This document shows, piece after piece, positions 38,352-50,459 of a stretch of 64,000 nt of DNA. The notes beneath the pieces were generated by a model. The model ran no database searches, had not been told where the DNA came from, and was given only the letters and a program-made list of their open reading frames with translations. Where the stretch lies: contig JAGGNK010008337.1 in NCBI GenBank assembly GCA_017590115.1, positions 1,860,001-1,924,000 on the forward strand. The letters run 5' to 3'. A program made the translations under genes and the position numbers. Each line of letters begins with the position of its first letter. The stretch's first letter is position 1. Source of the stretch: Montifringilla adamsi (lineage: Eukaryota > Chordata > Aves > Passeriformes > Passeridae).

Positions 38352-38733
38352 GACAATGTAGGGGCCCAAAGGAGAAAGTTAGACCTGATGTGTGAAAACA
38401 AATGACAGCTGAGCTTGTCCTTCCTTCAGGAAGCTGAATTATAGACAGGAGCTCATGCTTGGATGGCACTGAGATTCCCACAAGACATCTGGGTGGAAGA
38501 AGTTAGGTTTCAGGGAAAAGAACTCATAGTGAGTATTTGACTATTGATGCCTGTTTAAGTAAAAATTATCAATAGAAATAAACCAATCAAAATATCATTA
38601 CCTTTTTGAAAGAGAGGAGTTCAATAATTTGCAAAAACAATGCAGGAATTCATTACAAATTCTTCAGATATTGTTAGTTCAGTGCTGCACTCAGGTGCGC
38701 TCTGGGGTGGGGCTGCTGGAGCCGTCTCTTCTT

Positions 38734-39146
38734 CTCACAGCCTCAGGGAACCCCTTCACCCTCACAGCCCGGGCAGCCCCGTCCTCCCCTCACAGCCGGG
38801 GCCGTGCCCCGTCCTCCCCTCACAGCCCGGGCCGTGTGTTCTTCCCTCACAGCCGGGGCCGTGTGTTCTCCCCCTCACATCCCGGGCAGCCCCGTCCTCC
38901 CCTCACAGCCCGGGCAGCCCAGTACTCTCCTCACAGCCTCAGGGAGGATCCCCTTTCTCGCCTCACAACCTGGGCAGCCCCTTCCTCCCCTCGCAGCCTC
39001 AGGGAGGATCCCCTTTCTCTCCTCACAACCTGGGCAGCACCTTACTCTCCTCACAGTCCAGGGTAGCCCCTTCCTCCCCTCGCAGCCTCAGGGAGGAGTC
39101 CCTCATCTCTCCTCGCAGCCTCGGAGAACCCCTCCTCTCCTCACAA
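38734..39146. repeat. G+C-rich minisatellite, about 14 units of 27-33 bp
   Basis: Units each begin CTCACAG (or CTCACAA, CTCACAT, CTCGCAG) and end in a C/T run such as GTCCTCCC. Two unit types are visible: a CCCGGGCAGCCCCGTCC form, mostly in the left half, and a CCTCAGGGAGGATCCCC form that alternates with CCTGGGCAGC forms in the right half. The alternation around 38940-39060 implies duplication of a two-unit block. Long open frames in all three plus-strand frames, up to 190 codons, arise because the array has few stop triplets. Unit length is not a constant multiple of three, so this is not a coding repeat. The complementary strand is rich in GGG/GGGG runs. Confidence 0.93.
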
Positions 39147-39317
39147 GGAGACCGATGCCCAAGCACCCAGATTCGGTCAGGGAACAGCAGCTCTGCTGTT
39201 CCAAAACACTGAGAAATCCCCCAAAAATGTGTCCTGAAGGTTTTCACACAGCAGGGCTGACAAGCCACCCCGTTGCATGTTAGCAGTGACAACCTGCACC
39301 TTGCCGCCCCCCCTTCC

Positions 39318-39346
39318 CTCACAGACCCCGGCCGGGTGTTCTGAGG
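39318..39346. repeat. displaced single unit of the adjacent minisatellite
   Basis: CTCACAGACCCCGGCCGGG followed by TGTTCTGAGG closely matches the array unit CTCACAGCCCGGGCCGTG-TGTTCTTCC near 38818-38845. It lies about 170 bp beyond the array end, separated by non-repetitive sequence. Confidence 0.65.
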
Positions 39347-42300
39347 TGACTGCTGACACCCGGCAGCCCAGGAAGCACAACATCTTACACTTCTAGCAGA
39401 TACCTGGGCTCAGTGATGCCACTTCCCAGCCAAAAGGGATCATCCATCTTAATTAACCAAACTCAAGTAAGCAGCTATGTCAAATGAATTAGCGACACGC
39501 ACATAATCCCATCACATGTATTCTTGGAGTATCTGTACCTCGGCTGACGGATTTCTCATTAACACAAATGTACTTTAGCCCTGCTTATAATTGAAACCTC
39601 GCTTCTGGCCAGCCACATGTCTGGGAGAGCCAGGAGAACTACATTTTCTATGTTCACAAGCATCCCTGCCAGTCCTTGGTGTCACCACCTGATTAGATCT
39701 CTGGCACCGCGGACTCTGCTTTGGCACGGAGGAGAGCATCATCTCACCACGCCTGCCTTGAAACGTGGACTTGAGGGTGAGGGCAGAAGAGGAAGAACAG
39801 CAGATGTTCCATGTACCAAACTGACTTTTCTGCAGATCAGCTGGTTTTCCCATAGCAGAAAGGCACAATTACCTAATTAGATCAATCAAGAACATAAAGT
39901 ACTTGAAGGCTACTGTTCCTTCCAAACTTTGCCTACATATTTGAGCAGCAAATGTGAAATGAAAAACCAGACACGAGTCCCTGGTTCCCCCAATTCCTCC
40001 TTGAGCCGACAGAGCTCCCGAGCTACATAGAGAATGTGTGAACATGACACAAATTCACACCTTAGCCAAACCAGGGCAGATGCTTGGGAGACAAAAAAAC
40101 CACCCCAGTACCCTTTTCAATACCTTTCTCTGAAACAGCTGTAGTGTTTTAATGTAAGCAAAATCATGTATTCTTCCCTGTGCTCAGCCTCAGAAACTGC
40201 CAAAGCATTTCTGCCAATCATTTCCAGGGGAGCCCAGCCTGCAGCAGCCCTCAGCGTGGATGATTTCAGCACGCATGGTAAAAGTTTAACAGCATTAAAC
40301 ACTGCCACAATGGAAATTGTTGGGCATCACTGGTTTCACTTATAATAATGAAACTGGCTTGAAAGCTAGGAGCAGTTTGATGCAGTAGTTTTTACATAAT
40401 AAAGACCATTTTTTGTGAAACCAAATTGTTTTACAGCTGAATGTTTTAACTTTCCAACTTAATCTTAACTCATATGTTTTATTCTCACCATATCACTGTA
40501 TTTCATTGTTTCAACTCATACATATGTTACATGAAAACAAATGTTAATACATACCATGTGTGCAGACTGTTACACCCCAGTGAGCTTACACTGTTATACT
40601 TTATGATATGATAATAGAAAATCACTGCTATCAAACGTCGTATTTTCAAATTTCAGAATCAAAATGTTTTGATGCTTCCAAAGTAAAACTTCTCAGAATA
40701 TTTCATAACAGCGAGTGCCCAACACACTCCAACTTCACCGAGTGCCTGATCTCCCGATGGGGTGTGCAAACTCATTTTGAAACTTCAAATTTTGTTTTAA
40801 TAGAGAGAGTTCTACTATCCAACCAATTTTACCAATAGCATATAACACCTGAACAATAACTTTAAGACTCCAAACTGCTTGAGTAAATAGGTCAGTGTCT
40901 GAGAAAATGGGGTATCTGCTCAAGGAGAAAAAATTGGGATTTCTTCATCTAACATTCAAAATTCTGAGGTTTTTGTTTATTTTTCTTTAATTCTGGATAG
41001 TGCTGGCTGGAAAAAAAAATTATTTAGCAATGCTGCCATCGGGAAGTTTGCCCCTGTGTTCTTGTCATTCATGCATACATTTTGCAGAGCTTAAGTTATT
41101 GAAGCTTTGCAACCCATGTAACTTGCTCATATGTAAAATCAGAGCAATCATAGCAGTAAACTGGAAAGATTTTAATGTTCTCTTGTTAAACACTAGCAGA
41201 TCCCTCCCCATACATCTATGGCCTTCCCCAAGGTTCTCATCACTGACCCCATCCCAGTCTCCATTATCTAAGAAATAAGATTCATGGAACACGAACCGTG
41301 ACCACAAAACAGACCTGGAACTTGTTATGAGACATGCAGGGTTCAACTGAAAATCAAACATCCTCAGAGGAATAGCCAGAAACCTGGTTTTGGGAAACAT
41401 GTCTGGAGGTCATATTGGCATGGAGGGAGACTGCTGGAGCTGACTGAGAGTGCCTTGGGGCAGAAATTCTCCTGGCTTTATCTTGTCATTCAGTTCCAAT
41501 GAGTTCTTAGATCCTTCCTACATTTACTCCTTTAATATTTTACAGACGTCTCCCTTATGTAAATGTTCTCTGGACATTGTGTGCTGTTTATTTACAGCAG
41601 GTTATTCCAACAGTGCCTGCTGGTAACATTCCCTGCTGCTGCCAACAATTCTTGAACCAAGCCACTATCTGCATATTCTCCTCTGGGCTACTAACAAGGT
41701 CCTCCAGTGCTCATTCTTCTGTTACTGCCACCCAGACAGTTCCTTTAGCCTTTAAAACAAAATTAATAATCTGGGAGAAAATAAAAGCCATGTGGGACTG
41801 TCGTGCTGCTGGCAAGTATCATCCTAAAGCCACTGCAGTCAGTGGGACAGATTTTGACATCCTGTAAATGGTCACAGCAAGGCCAACGAAACCAAAGCTC
41901 TTCTCCAGGGTCCAACCTACCAACACTCTACTTCCCTGCTCAACATCCTTTTTTTATCTAATATCAAGAACTTGAGGTCATCAAATCCTCTGGGCCGGCA
42001 GCTGTGGTTAACACGAGACTGTGGTCACCTTGGAACAAAATCCCATATGCATTTGTACACGCTTCCCTGGAGGTGCAGCTCCTCTCTTCTGCTTTTTAGC
42101 TGGACAAGAATTGTTTATTCTCAGCTGCATCTGCTCCAACAACAGAGACAGAGATCTGCAGCTCTCCTGGACACCTGTGTCAGATGGTTTCTCCCTTCCA
42201 GGCCAATAGCCCTTCAACTCCAACCTCAATTTGCAACATGATTGTTACATATCCCCTTGTTTGTGTTTAAGGCTTTCTGTGCGCAGACTGGTGTCCATTT

Positions 42301-42730
42301 CTGCTGGAGAAGAGTTTATATCAGCGACTCCCTATGTACTGGGGTGGCAGATGATGTCTTAACTTGCCATAAGCTGCTGTTTCAGAAGGCTTAATAAATT
42401 CGACTGAACAACAGCCGAAGAAAGGAAGTAAGAGATTAAACAGGCTGGTATTTCTGTACCCCCTTCTGCTTGCTAAGAAAGATGAAATAAAAACCAAACA
42501 AGCAGTGGCCCAAACTGGAGTGCACACACAGCCCTCCCCATTAACTCGGTGTTTGTCTGTGTTACCTATGAACCAACATGGTTTCAATTTAGCTTCTTAT
42601 TAATCTCGTGCATTTCTTTCAACTGCTATTTTAAAAATAGAAACTTCATGTTGAACATTTTAATGGCATTACATTTCAAAGGCAACAAGCTGCTGTACTG
42701 AATTTTTTTCCAAAAACTTTATTGGCAGAT

Positions 42731-42788
42731 GTAAGTATGTGTGATTAGTGATATTCTTTGTAAGTATGTGTGATTATTGATATTCTTT
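42731..42788. repeat. 29-bp tandem duplication, two copies
   Basis: The 29-bp unit beginning GTAAGTATGTGTGATTA (42731-42759) is repeated at 42760-42788 with one substitution (AGTG versus ATTG). Confidence 0.93.
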
Positions 42789-43971
42789 GTTTTCCCACAG
42801 GTTTCTCTTTTCCTTATTAAACAACATATCTGTACTTAAGCAGCTCCATGAAAGTCTAGTGAGGTCCATGAGAAATCACTAATCACCAGCACACAGATCC
42901 ATTTCATCCAACTTCAGGCACTTTGTTAAACTGCTTAAACTAGGAGTTTCCCTATCCTGAACTCCCTTTACATTCAGCAAATGACTGAAGATATTTAGGT
43001 ACTTACATCCCATCTAAATTTCTGAATAGCTTTTGGGAGGTAACTATTTTTTTCTCCACTGGTTACTGAGAGCTCCCAGGCCCACAGAGGAATTAGGTCT
43101 CCAGCTTGAACAATTGACTAAGAATCTAATGCTAATGGGGATGAATCCAGACTCAACAGGGTCCTCAGCAGGACCAGCAAACAGGCAGAAAACCTGCCAG
43201 GAGCACATTTTTGTTTGAGTCCATGTATATAATTTTAAATAAAGCTGATGACTGTTCTGCGGTCGCAGTAGACAGCCTCCTCCAAGGGACTGTTTCAATG
43301 GTCTTTGGGTGAGAACAAAAGCCAAATATGATCAGCAGAAATACAACTCAGGTTTTGGTGCACATCAGCTCTGCTCAGCCTTCTCCCTCCCTCACAGAGG
43401 AAACCTCAGGAAACCATGTCACAGAAGGCACTGGTCTCATAAAAAACAGGATTGACTTCCTCATGGGCAGAGATAAGGCTGCTAAGAAAAATTGGTATTA
43501 GCACAGGTGAGGGAATATGGGAATATAAAAACTGCAGCGAATTCCCACCCAACATTTTTGCAGTCTGGGGCAATAGCAGAGGATAGTGCTGACTGTGGGG
43601 AACTAAAGGAAATCTTCACTTGCAGCTGTTGGTTAACTGGGTGATCAGCGATCACACTGATCATGACATTTTACTAGCAGTTGAAGAGATCCCTTCCCAC
43701 CCACATCTGATAGTTCCCATCTCTTCAAAGAGGCTGCAGCCACAGAAACAGTGGATTCAGCATCCAGCACAGCTTCTTCCACCACCAGTATCTCTGCTCC
43801 AAGGTTCTGGCCCTACCCCCATCACCTCCAATAACTCATTCCCACCACCCTGCCAGGCGTTTCTGTTCCTTCCCTTGTGCTAAATGCCAAACCAGCTGTT
43901 TATGTAGCTGTGCTCTGAGGGAGCAGAAATTTCCAGTGGGGAGATGGGAGCAATAACCTTGGTTTCTATCA

Positions 43972-44023
43972 GTGTTTTCAAAGAGTTGCCAAGGTAAGTG
44001 TTTTCAAAGAGTTGCCAAGGTAA
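43972..44023. repeat. 26-bp perfect tandem duplication, two copies
   Basis: The 26-bp unit beginning GTGTTTTCAAAGAGTTGCC occupies 43972-43997 and 43998-44023 without a difference. Perfect identity suggests a recent event. Confidence 0.95.
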
Positions 44024-44257
44024 AACAAGCAACCCTAATCTCCAGCCCTACAGCTTCCCTAACACACAACTGGGACAGGTAATGGGAGCATGTCCTTTCT
44101 AGTGTATGGGAAAAATGCACTTAATGGGACTGATCCAAAGCCTGCTAGAAATCAGTAAGTGGACTCCCACTGACTTTGGTGAGCCTTGGATCTGCTCTAC
44201 AAAGCCAGTCAGCTGCAAAAGCTGCTAGAGCCAAAGGAAAATATTCTCCAAAGGAAT

Positions 44258-44392
44258 GGTGGCCCTGTGGCTGAGGTACTGGTGTGGCTTCAAGAGACTT
44301 GGACTCATCTTCAGCTCTACCATTCCTGACCCTCTGCAAATCCTCTCACACATCAGCTTCCCTTCTGCAGAGTGAGGTATGCAGCCTAACAA
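44258..44392 (+). mobile_element. MIR/CORE-SINE-like copy
   Basis: The tRNA-derived head is visible: GTGGCTGAGGTACTGGTGTG (box A area), then CAAGAGACTTGGACTCATCT with CAGCTCTACCATTCCTGAC (box B and following). It is followed by CTGCAAATCCTCTCACACAT, for GGGCAAGTCACTTAACCTCT, then CAGCTTCCCTTCTGCAGAG, for CAGTTTCCCCATCTGTAAA. The landmarks are in the right order and spacing for a MIR-type SINE. The 3' LINE-like tail is not clear. Confidence 0.65.
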
Positions 44393-47300
44393 GCTCACAT
44401 GTGGAGAGATCCAGGGATGTCTGGAACAGGAGACCAACACATGGAGACGCCAGCTCCACAACAGCAGGTGGAACCCTTCCTCTGCCCCTCTGTGGGCCTG
44501 GTAAGGCCTGTTACCCCCATGACAGGGTACAAAGTGACCCCACCAGTACCCTCACGTAGTCCCAGCTCTCTGAGGGCACCTGGAAGCTGTGCCCACAGCT
44601 TGTGCCAACATAACTTCACCAAGCTGCCTGGATGAGGCAGCACCAAGCTGCCTCTCTGTGTGGCCAAGGCTCAGCACAGGCTGCCCAGGCCTTGGCACCA
44701 CATGCTGGGCTCCAACTTCCCGTGTCCATATCTACAGCAATGGCAAGAGGCTTCAAGTACAGAGTGTTGGAGCAGGATTACAGGAGCTGCAGCCCGAGCA
44801 GACACAGCTGCACGACTCTGACCCAGCCAAGCACACGAGCATTTATCTGACTGGAGTGTGTGAGCAGACCTATCAAAGCCAAGGTAGCACACAGAGAATC
44901 ACACTCCTGGACTGGAGGTTTGGGAGAGGTAAGCTGGGTTTTCATGCAGTTTCAAGGAAGCCTGACAGTCTTAACATTATTTACACACTTGTGCAGAATA
45001 TCCTCCTACCAACAGCTGGGGCTTCTGGCAGCCAAAGGGAAACCATCTATTGTAATACTCTTTTTCTGTTGTAGGAAACAAACTCCTCCAAGAAGAAGAA
45101 ATTTTTCTAAAAAATAACCCAAGCAAAGGCACAAATTAAGCCCCAGAAGTTAAATACTGAAATAATTTTTACAGCATAGAAAGATCAAACTGCAAACAAG
45201 CTGCAAAAGCCATTAGTAATTTAACATTCTATTATTCCTTTTTTTCCAAAGTGTGATTCTTTTCTTCAAGCCAAGCATACTTTGCTGGGACCAAACCTTC
45301 ACATTAGATTTCCTGTGCTGTGGACTTGATGAGATAAAGCGGTTCCTTAGGATCAACAAATCACTTCATTAAATAAGCCCATTGGTAAATATTCTCAACA
45401 GCAATTAACATCCTGGAGTAAGGAACTCACTTGGGGCTGCATTCCTCACTCAGGCAAGACCTCCCCTCTAACACCAGGACTGCAGCAGAAGGTCCTTACT
45501 TTGAAGGACAGAGAGAAGCCATCCTGGCTCTCACCATTCCCTCCACATCAACTATTTGGTTCTTCTTATCAGGAAAAAGGAGCCAAAGGTTGGACAGAGA
45601 TGCTTCCCCTCAGTTCTCAAGCCTTGTGAAGAATGGCCCATGCAGTGGTTTTCCAGCTGTCTCTCAAGACCCTGGGGAAGCAGGAGAATTTACAGCATTT
45701 CTTCTCAGGAGAGTGAACGGAATTGCTGGTGTCACCCGGGATCTGGGCTGCCCAGATTTGTGCAGTACCAGCAGTTTATGAGAAAGGTATTGTCACTCCT
45801 GGGAGGTGAAGGAGGTAGAAATTCTAGATTGAAAAATTGGAGTGGGAAAGGTTTTTTTCACACCGTCTCACCCCATGTAAGGCTCTGCCTGGAAGTGAAG
45901 CAGTGCATTGACTGGTAGGGTTTTAGTACTAAACCCCAGAGTCAGGGTGGTCCCTGACGAACAAAGATACAAAGCAGAAACTCAAGATGCATTAGAGAGG
46001 GTTACTTTGGGTTTTTCTCTGCAGATATTAAACAAATACATCCCATTAAGATGCATTATAATTCTCTGTGTTTTGACAAGAATACACAGGCACCATTTTG
46101 AAATCAGAACAATAAAAGACAATGTGCAATATTCTTCAAAAAAACCCCAGCTTTAGTCCCACTCTTGTTGAAATGATCATTCTCATCTTGTTTGAGTAAC
46201 CCAATACTACAATGCACTAAAAAGTACAATATGCTAGAACAGAAAATGAACAAAGTATCAGGATGCAGCAATTTATGTCGAGTCAGCTTCAACTTACCCA
46301 TTGAACCACTTCTGAATACTTTATGGGGCTCTAACCTTATAAACAAATCTGGGAATAACCATAAAGGTGCAGTTCTTTAAGGTATTTCCACCTATGAAAA
46401 GACCCTCCATTTTTGTGGTGAAAATCTTCTCCTTGCCATTCAGAAAGAGCTAAATAAGTGTGAGTAAAAGAACTGATTATAAAAAGCCTACTGAACTGGA
46501 GTAACAATAATGCCTCAGTCTTGAAAACACAGAAAGTAAATGCAATTTTACATTAAAGATCTGAAAACAAACTCAAGGCTAATATTTTCAGGGGAAAAAA
46601 AACCCAAAACTTTGATCTCTTTTTCTTTCCGGGGGGGAGCCAATATCAACATGAGTGATTTTGTACTATATTCGGGAGTCTTTATGTGGGTTAATAATGT
46701 TAAAGTTATTCCACTGCTTTTTCAAACTTTTCTGGAATCAGCTCCTTGGTGAAACAGGGCCCTATTGAAGACTCTTGAATTTGCATAGCATGTGCAAGAC
46801 ATTTAGATTTATATTCCATGTTAAGCTTGTGTGTTTAGAGTTTACTCAGGCATATGCAATTCATTGGCTGTATTGTTATCTTCACAATGAACAAGAACAC
46901 TCACTTCATCTGCAAGAAATACAACTTCAAATGGAGAAAATTAAATTTCCATGAGAAAACGTGTTCCATGAAAATTTCCATCAATAAAGGCTTAGCTCAA
47001 ATGTACTAAAGTCGAAATGCTTTGATTTGAGCCTACCTGGGTACTGTGTGACTTACGCAGCAAAACTATAAAATCATTTGGAAATTATTATTTCAGAAGT
47101 GCTGCTGCAATGACAATTATTCACATTACAGTTCTCTCTAAAAGCCTTTGGTGTTCATGATCCTGTTGTGTTTGGTGATGAATTTGCCCACAGAAACCGA
47201 CAGATTCTGCCTTGAAGAAATGTTGATGCTGAATCCAAAAAGCCATCTACAGAAATACGTAGTCAGTGTTTGGTTTGATATTTGTGAGACACCACAGCTC

Positions 47301-48193
47301 ATGTCCCGTTTGCTGTCACCACCAGAGTGTGCTGGGGTGGTCTCCAAAGTGGGACCAACACTGGGGTTACCTTGTGTGCCTTCCAGTACTAAGCAGGAAT
47401 TCTGGGAGAGGGCAGCACAAGCAGGTGGCAGAAGGAAGGGTTTGGCTGTGATGGCTGACAGTGAGAGGCAGAGGGAATGCTGCTCCTCACCATGTAGGGC
47501 AGAGGGATGCACGGCACAGAGAGGATCTGGAGAAAGAACAGCTTTGACTCAAGGAAAACAGCATCTACAGTGAAACAATCTGGGCAAAAAAGGAGAAGTT
47601 GAGTCACTAAAAAAGCTGGCCAAGGGGGGTCTGTGAGGACAAAGAAATCCATCAGAGACGGATGTTTGAAAAGTTGCAAGTGATTTTATGTACAGATAGC
47701 AGATGGCTGGATCTACGTCTCAGCAGATCTCACCTACTTCTTGTATTCCCAGTTTCCTTCCCAAGTCCCTAATCAATTACATGGAATGAAAGATCTGCCA
47801 ACAGGATCAGCCCAGCTACTGCAGAACACATGTGCTTTCTGCAGGGCAAGAGAAAGGAATTCATGGATCATGAAGAACTGACTACTGTGTGCTCTTCATT
47901 TTCATTTCTTTCATTAAGAACTTAGTTTCATTAAACAGTAAAACTTTCCTTTGGACTATTGGTCATTTCTCCTCACAGAGATGGCTAATCTGGCTGTGGA
48001 GCTGATGGTCCAGAGGAGAATAAAATGCATCTCTTCAGGAGATACAAGAGATGTGCATCACAGCATGCTTTGAAACTGCTTCTCTCTTTACTGAGGAACT
48101 GTATCCACCAAATCAGAAAACTAGATCAAAATGGGCATATATAGATATAGATGATAGATAAGATGGATAAGATAGATATATTAGATAGATAGA

Positions 48194-48226
<33 letters not shown>

Positions 48227-49258
48227 ACATTTGAATTAAAAGAAGGTCAGTGCAACAGTTCTGAACTACTGCCACTTTGGATCCAAGTGAAACTTGCTCA
48301 GAAGGAGCAATCTCAGATTTGAATACCATAAGCATTTCAGATGTTCTGCTCCCAGGGAGAAATCAGGCAGCAGCTTCGCCTTCAAACCCAGTCTCTTATA
48401 ATTTATATAAATAGCAGTATTAAAGACCATGGAGGGCTCCCTTTATTTCCTGCAAAATCACCCCAGCTCTGTTATTTGCACATCAGTCACCTGTACCAAG
48501 CTGAGCAGACTTGGCGATTATTTCCAACTACCCAAAATAACCCATCACATTTGAGGGAAGAAGCTGCCCCAATGTTATCTGCAGGTGACATCACCGTGCA
48601 GGTTACAAAAATGAAAAATTAAATCCAGCAATTGTACTACAATAAGCCAAAATGTCTGGTTTGCCTTGGCTTAGAGACAGAGGTCAACAGTAAGGGGTAA
48701 TTACAGACACCTAATAAAGAATATACAAAATATCAGCATCACTCCCACATCACAAAATGGTGACTGTCTCAGCTATGACTAACAGCTTACTGCAAATCAT
48801 GTCTTTGAAGCATCCTCAGGGTCTTTGAATAGAACACAGATGACAATCCTAAAATACATTCTATTTTCCTCCAAATCACTAAAGAAGAAATCACACCCAT
48901 CTAGACCCCCTGGCATATGACTCACTGCTATTGATCCAAAAGGAGATGCTGTCATGCAAAAATGCTATTTTTCCATAAGACCTGGTTGTTTTTTGGTTTT
49001 TTTTGTGATCTCTGCTGCCCTAAACTTCTGCAAATACAGCTTCAGTAACTACAGCAAAAAAAGTTCAAAGATTTTTTACAGAAAGAGATGGACTGGGCAT
49101 GAGGGGAGGAAAACAGCAAAGAAGGAGGAGAAAAATCATACAATGTGACCTAGAAGGATGAGAGATATTGGAAGAAAATAACTACAAAGACTACAAGAAG
49201 TGCATCTAAAATAAAATAACCAGGAACACAGGGAGTTAGTTGATGGATATCACCTTTG
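44393..49258. other. noncoding stretch, no gene recognised
   Basis: The longest open frames are 161 codons (44589-45074) and 141 codons (47148-47573), both overlapped by open frames on the other strand and without domains. The part 46770-47120 is AT-rich and free of simple repeats. It is a weaker candidate for conserved noncoding sequence. Confidence 0.6.
48138..48226. repeat. GATA tetranucleotide microsatellite
   Basis: Degenerate GATA/AGAT words from about 48138 run into a perfect (ATAG)8 block at 48194-48226. The degenerate left part and clean right part suggest growth at the right side. Confidence 0.95.
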
Positions 49259-49708
49259 TTGGAGAGAGTCCTGAGGAGGCCACCAAGATGATTAGTGGGA
49301 TGGAGCCCCTCTCCTATGAGGAAAGCCTGAGAGAATTGGGACTGTTCAGCCTGTAGAAGAAAAGGACATGGCATTCAGCTCCTGAAGGGAGCCTACAGGA
49401 AAGATGGAGAAGGATTTTTTACAAGGACCTGAAATGACAGGACAAGGGGAATGGCCTGAAACTGAAAGGGACTAGGGTTAGATCGGGTATTAGGAGAAAT
49501 TCTTTACTCCAAGAATGTTGAGGTCCTGGCACTGGTTGCTCAGAGAAGCTGTGGCTGCCCCTGGATCCCTGAAAGGGTTCAAGGCCAGGCTGGATGGGGC
49601 TCTGAGCAGCCTGGGATAGGGGAAGTTGTCCCTGCCCATGGCAACAGAATTGGAATTAGATGATCTTTAATGTCCCTTCCAAACCAAACCATTTTGTGAT
49701 TCTATGAC
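49259..49708 (+). mobile_element. CR1 LINE, 5'-truncated, frame-broken
   Basis: About 450 bp of CR1 3' end. The start TTGGAGAGAGTCCTGAGGAG is the usual CR1 GGAGAGAGTCCAG stretch. From 49288 one frame reads MISGMEPLSYEESLRELGLF and then meets TAG at 49354-49356. Later pieces (for example the CAGAGAAGCTGTGGCTGCCC and AAGGCCAGGCTGGATGGGGC regions) are in other frames, so indels have accumulated. The 3' end has GATGATCTTTAATGTCCC, CCTTCCAAACCAAACC and the tail ATTTTGTGATTCTATGA. No reverse transcriptase or endonuclease remains. Confidence 0.95.
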
Positions 49709-50041
49709 AGGAAATTACAGGAAAATCCTACCCGTATAGAATCAGTGTGAATTTTCCACTCAGTTCATTTGGGTTGGGATTCCTGCTTTGGAAAGCAACA
49801 ATTCCAAAGTAAACTTAATGTTAATGAGAAGTAAATAAGAACATGCAGCAAGGTAACCTGAACTGCTGATGAACTCAAAGTCATGACCATAAAGGGTGGG
49901 TTCACTGCTGAAGTCCCAACAGCAGCATTGCTTGGAGCCCTTACAGCAGGAACATGTCTGGGACAAAGCTGCTGGTGGTGTTGGGGCTCTCAGTTTCAAA
50001 CATGCACAACACAAGCCATTAACACCCCATGCAGCAGAAGG

Positions 50042-50149
50042 CACTGCTGCAACAGCTTTGTGTGCAGCACCCAGCACTGCTGCAACAGCTTTGTGTGCAG
50101 CACCCAGCACTGCTGCAAAAGCTCTGTGTGCAGCACCCAGCCAGTGCAG
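50042..50149. repeat. 33-bp minisatellite, three units plus a partial
   Basis: Units at 50042-50074, 50075-50107 and 50108-50140, each starting CACTGCTGCAACAGC (AAAAGC in the third) and ending GCAGCACCCAG. Units 1 and 2 are identical; unit 3 has two changes. Because 33 is a multiple of three, the array gives periodic peptides (for example ALLQQLCVQHP) in any frame it keeps open, which is not evidence of coding. Confidence 0.95.
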
Positions 50150-50459
50150 CCCCATGCTGTGAGATTCAGGGACAGATGATAGCTGGTAACATTAGCTTCT
50201 ATCTATCCAAGGAAATGAAGTGTGCCTGGGAACGTTCCTGGGCACGGAGGCCAGCTGGCAGGGAATGGCAGGAGTCCCTGCCAGTAAACATCCTTACCCT
50301 TCAAAACAGGGAGCCTGCATGCAAACAGGCCCTGGGGACAGCCCTGGGAACGCGGCTGCTGCCAGACCTTGCTCCAGAGCCACCCGGGGCAGCCCGGGCA
50401 GGGCTGCAGCCAAACCTCGCCAGGGACTGTTCCAGCAGTCACCGGCACAGGCACTCACA

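Larger units (their letters stand above)
36031..38733. other. noncoding stretch, no gene recognised
   Basis: Unique sequence. The longest open frames are 133 codons (36460-36861) and 117 codons (minus, 36944-37297), both without motifs. It contains the TG/TA microsatellite and a short direct repeat, listed separately. Confidence 0.65.
39347..44257. other. noncoding stretch, no gene recognised
   Basis: Unique sequence, AT-rich at 40330-40930. The longest open frames are 111 codons (minus, 41065-41400) and under 100 codons otherwise, none recognised. Two short tandem duplications near its right end are listed separately. Confidence 0.65.

Noticed and set aside
38640..39212. 190-codon plus-strand open frame rich in proline and serine
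   Set aside because: It is a translation of the 27-33 bp minisatellite. All three plus frames are open there and unit lengths are not constant multiples of three.
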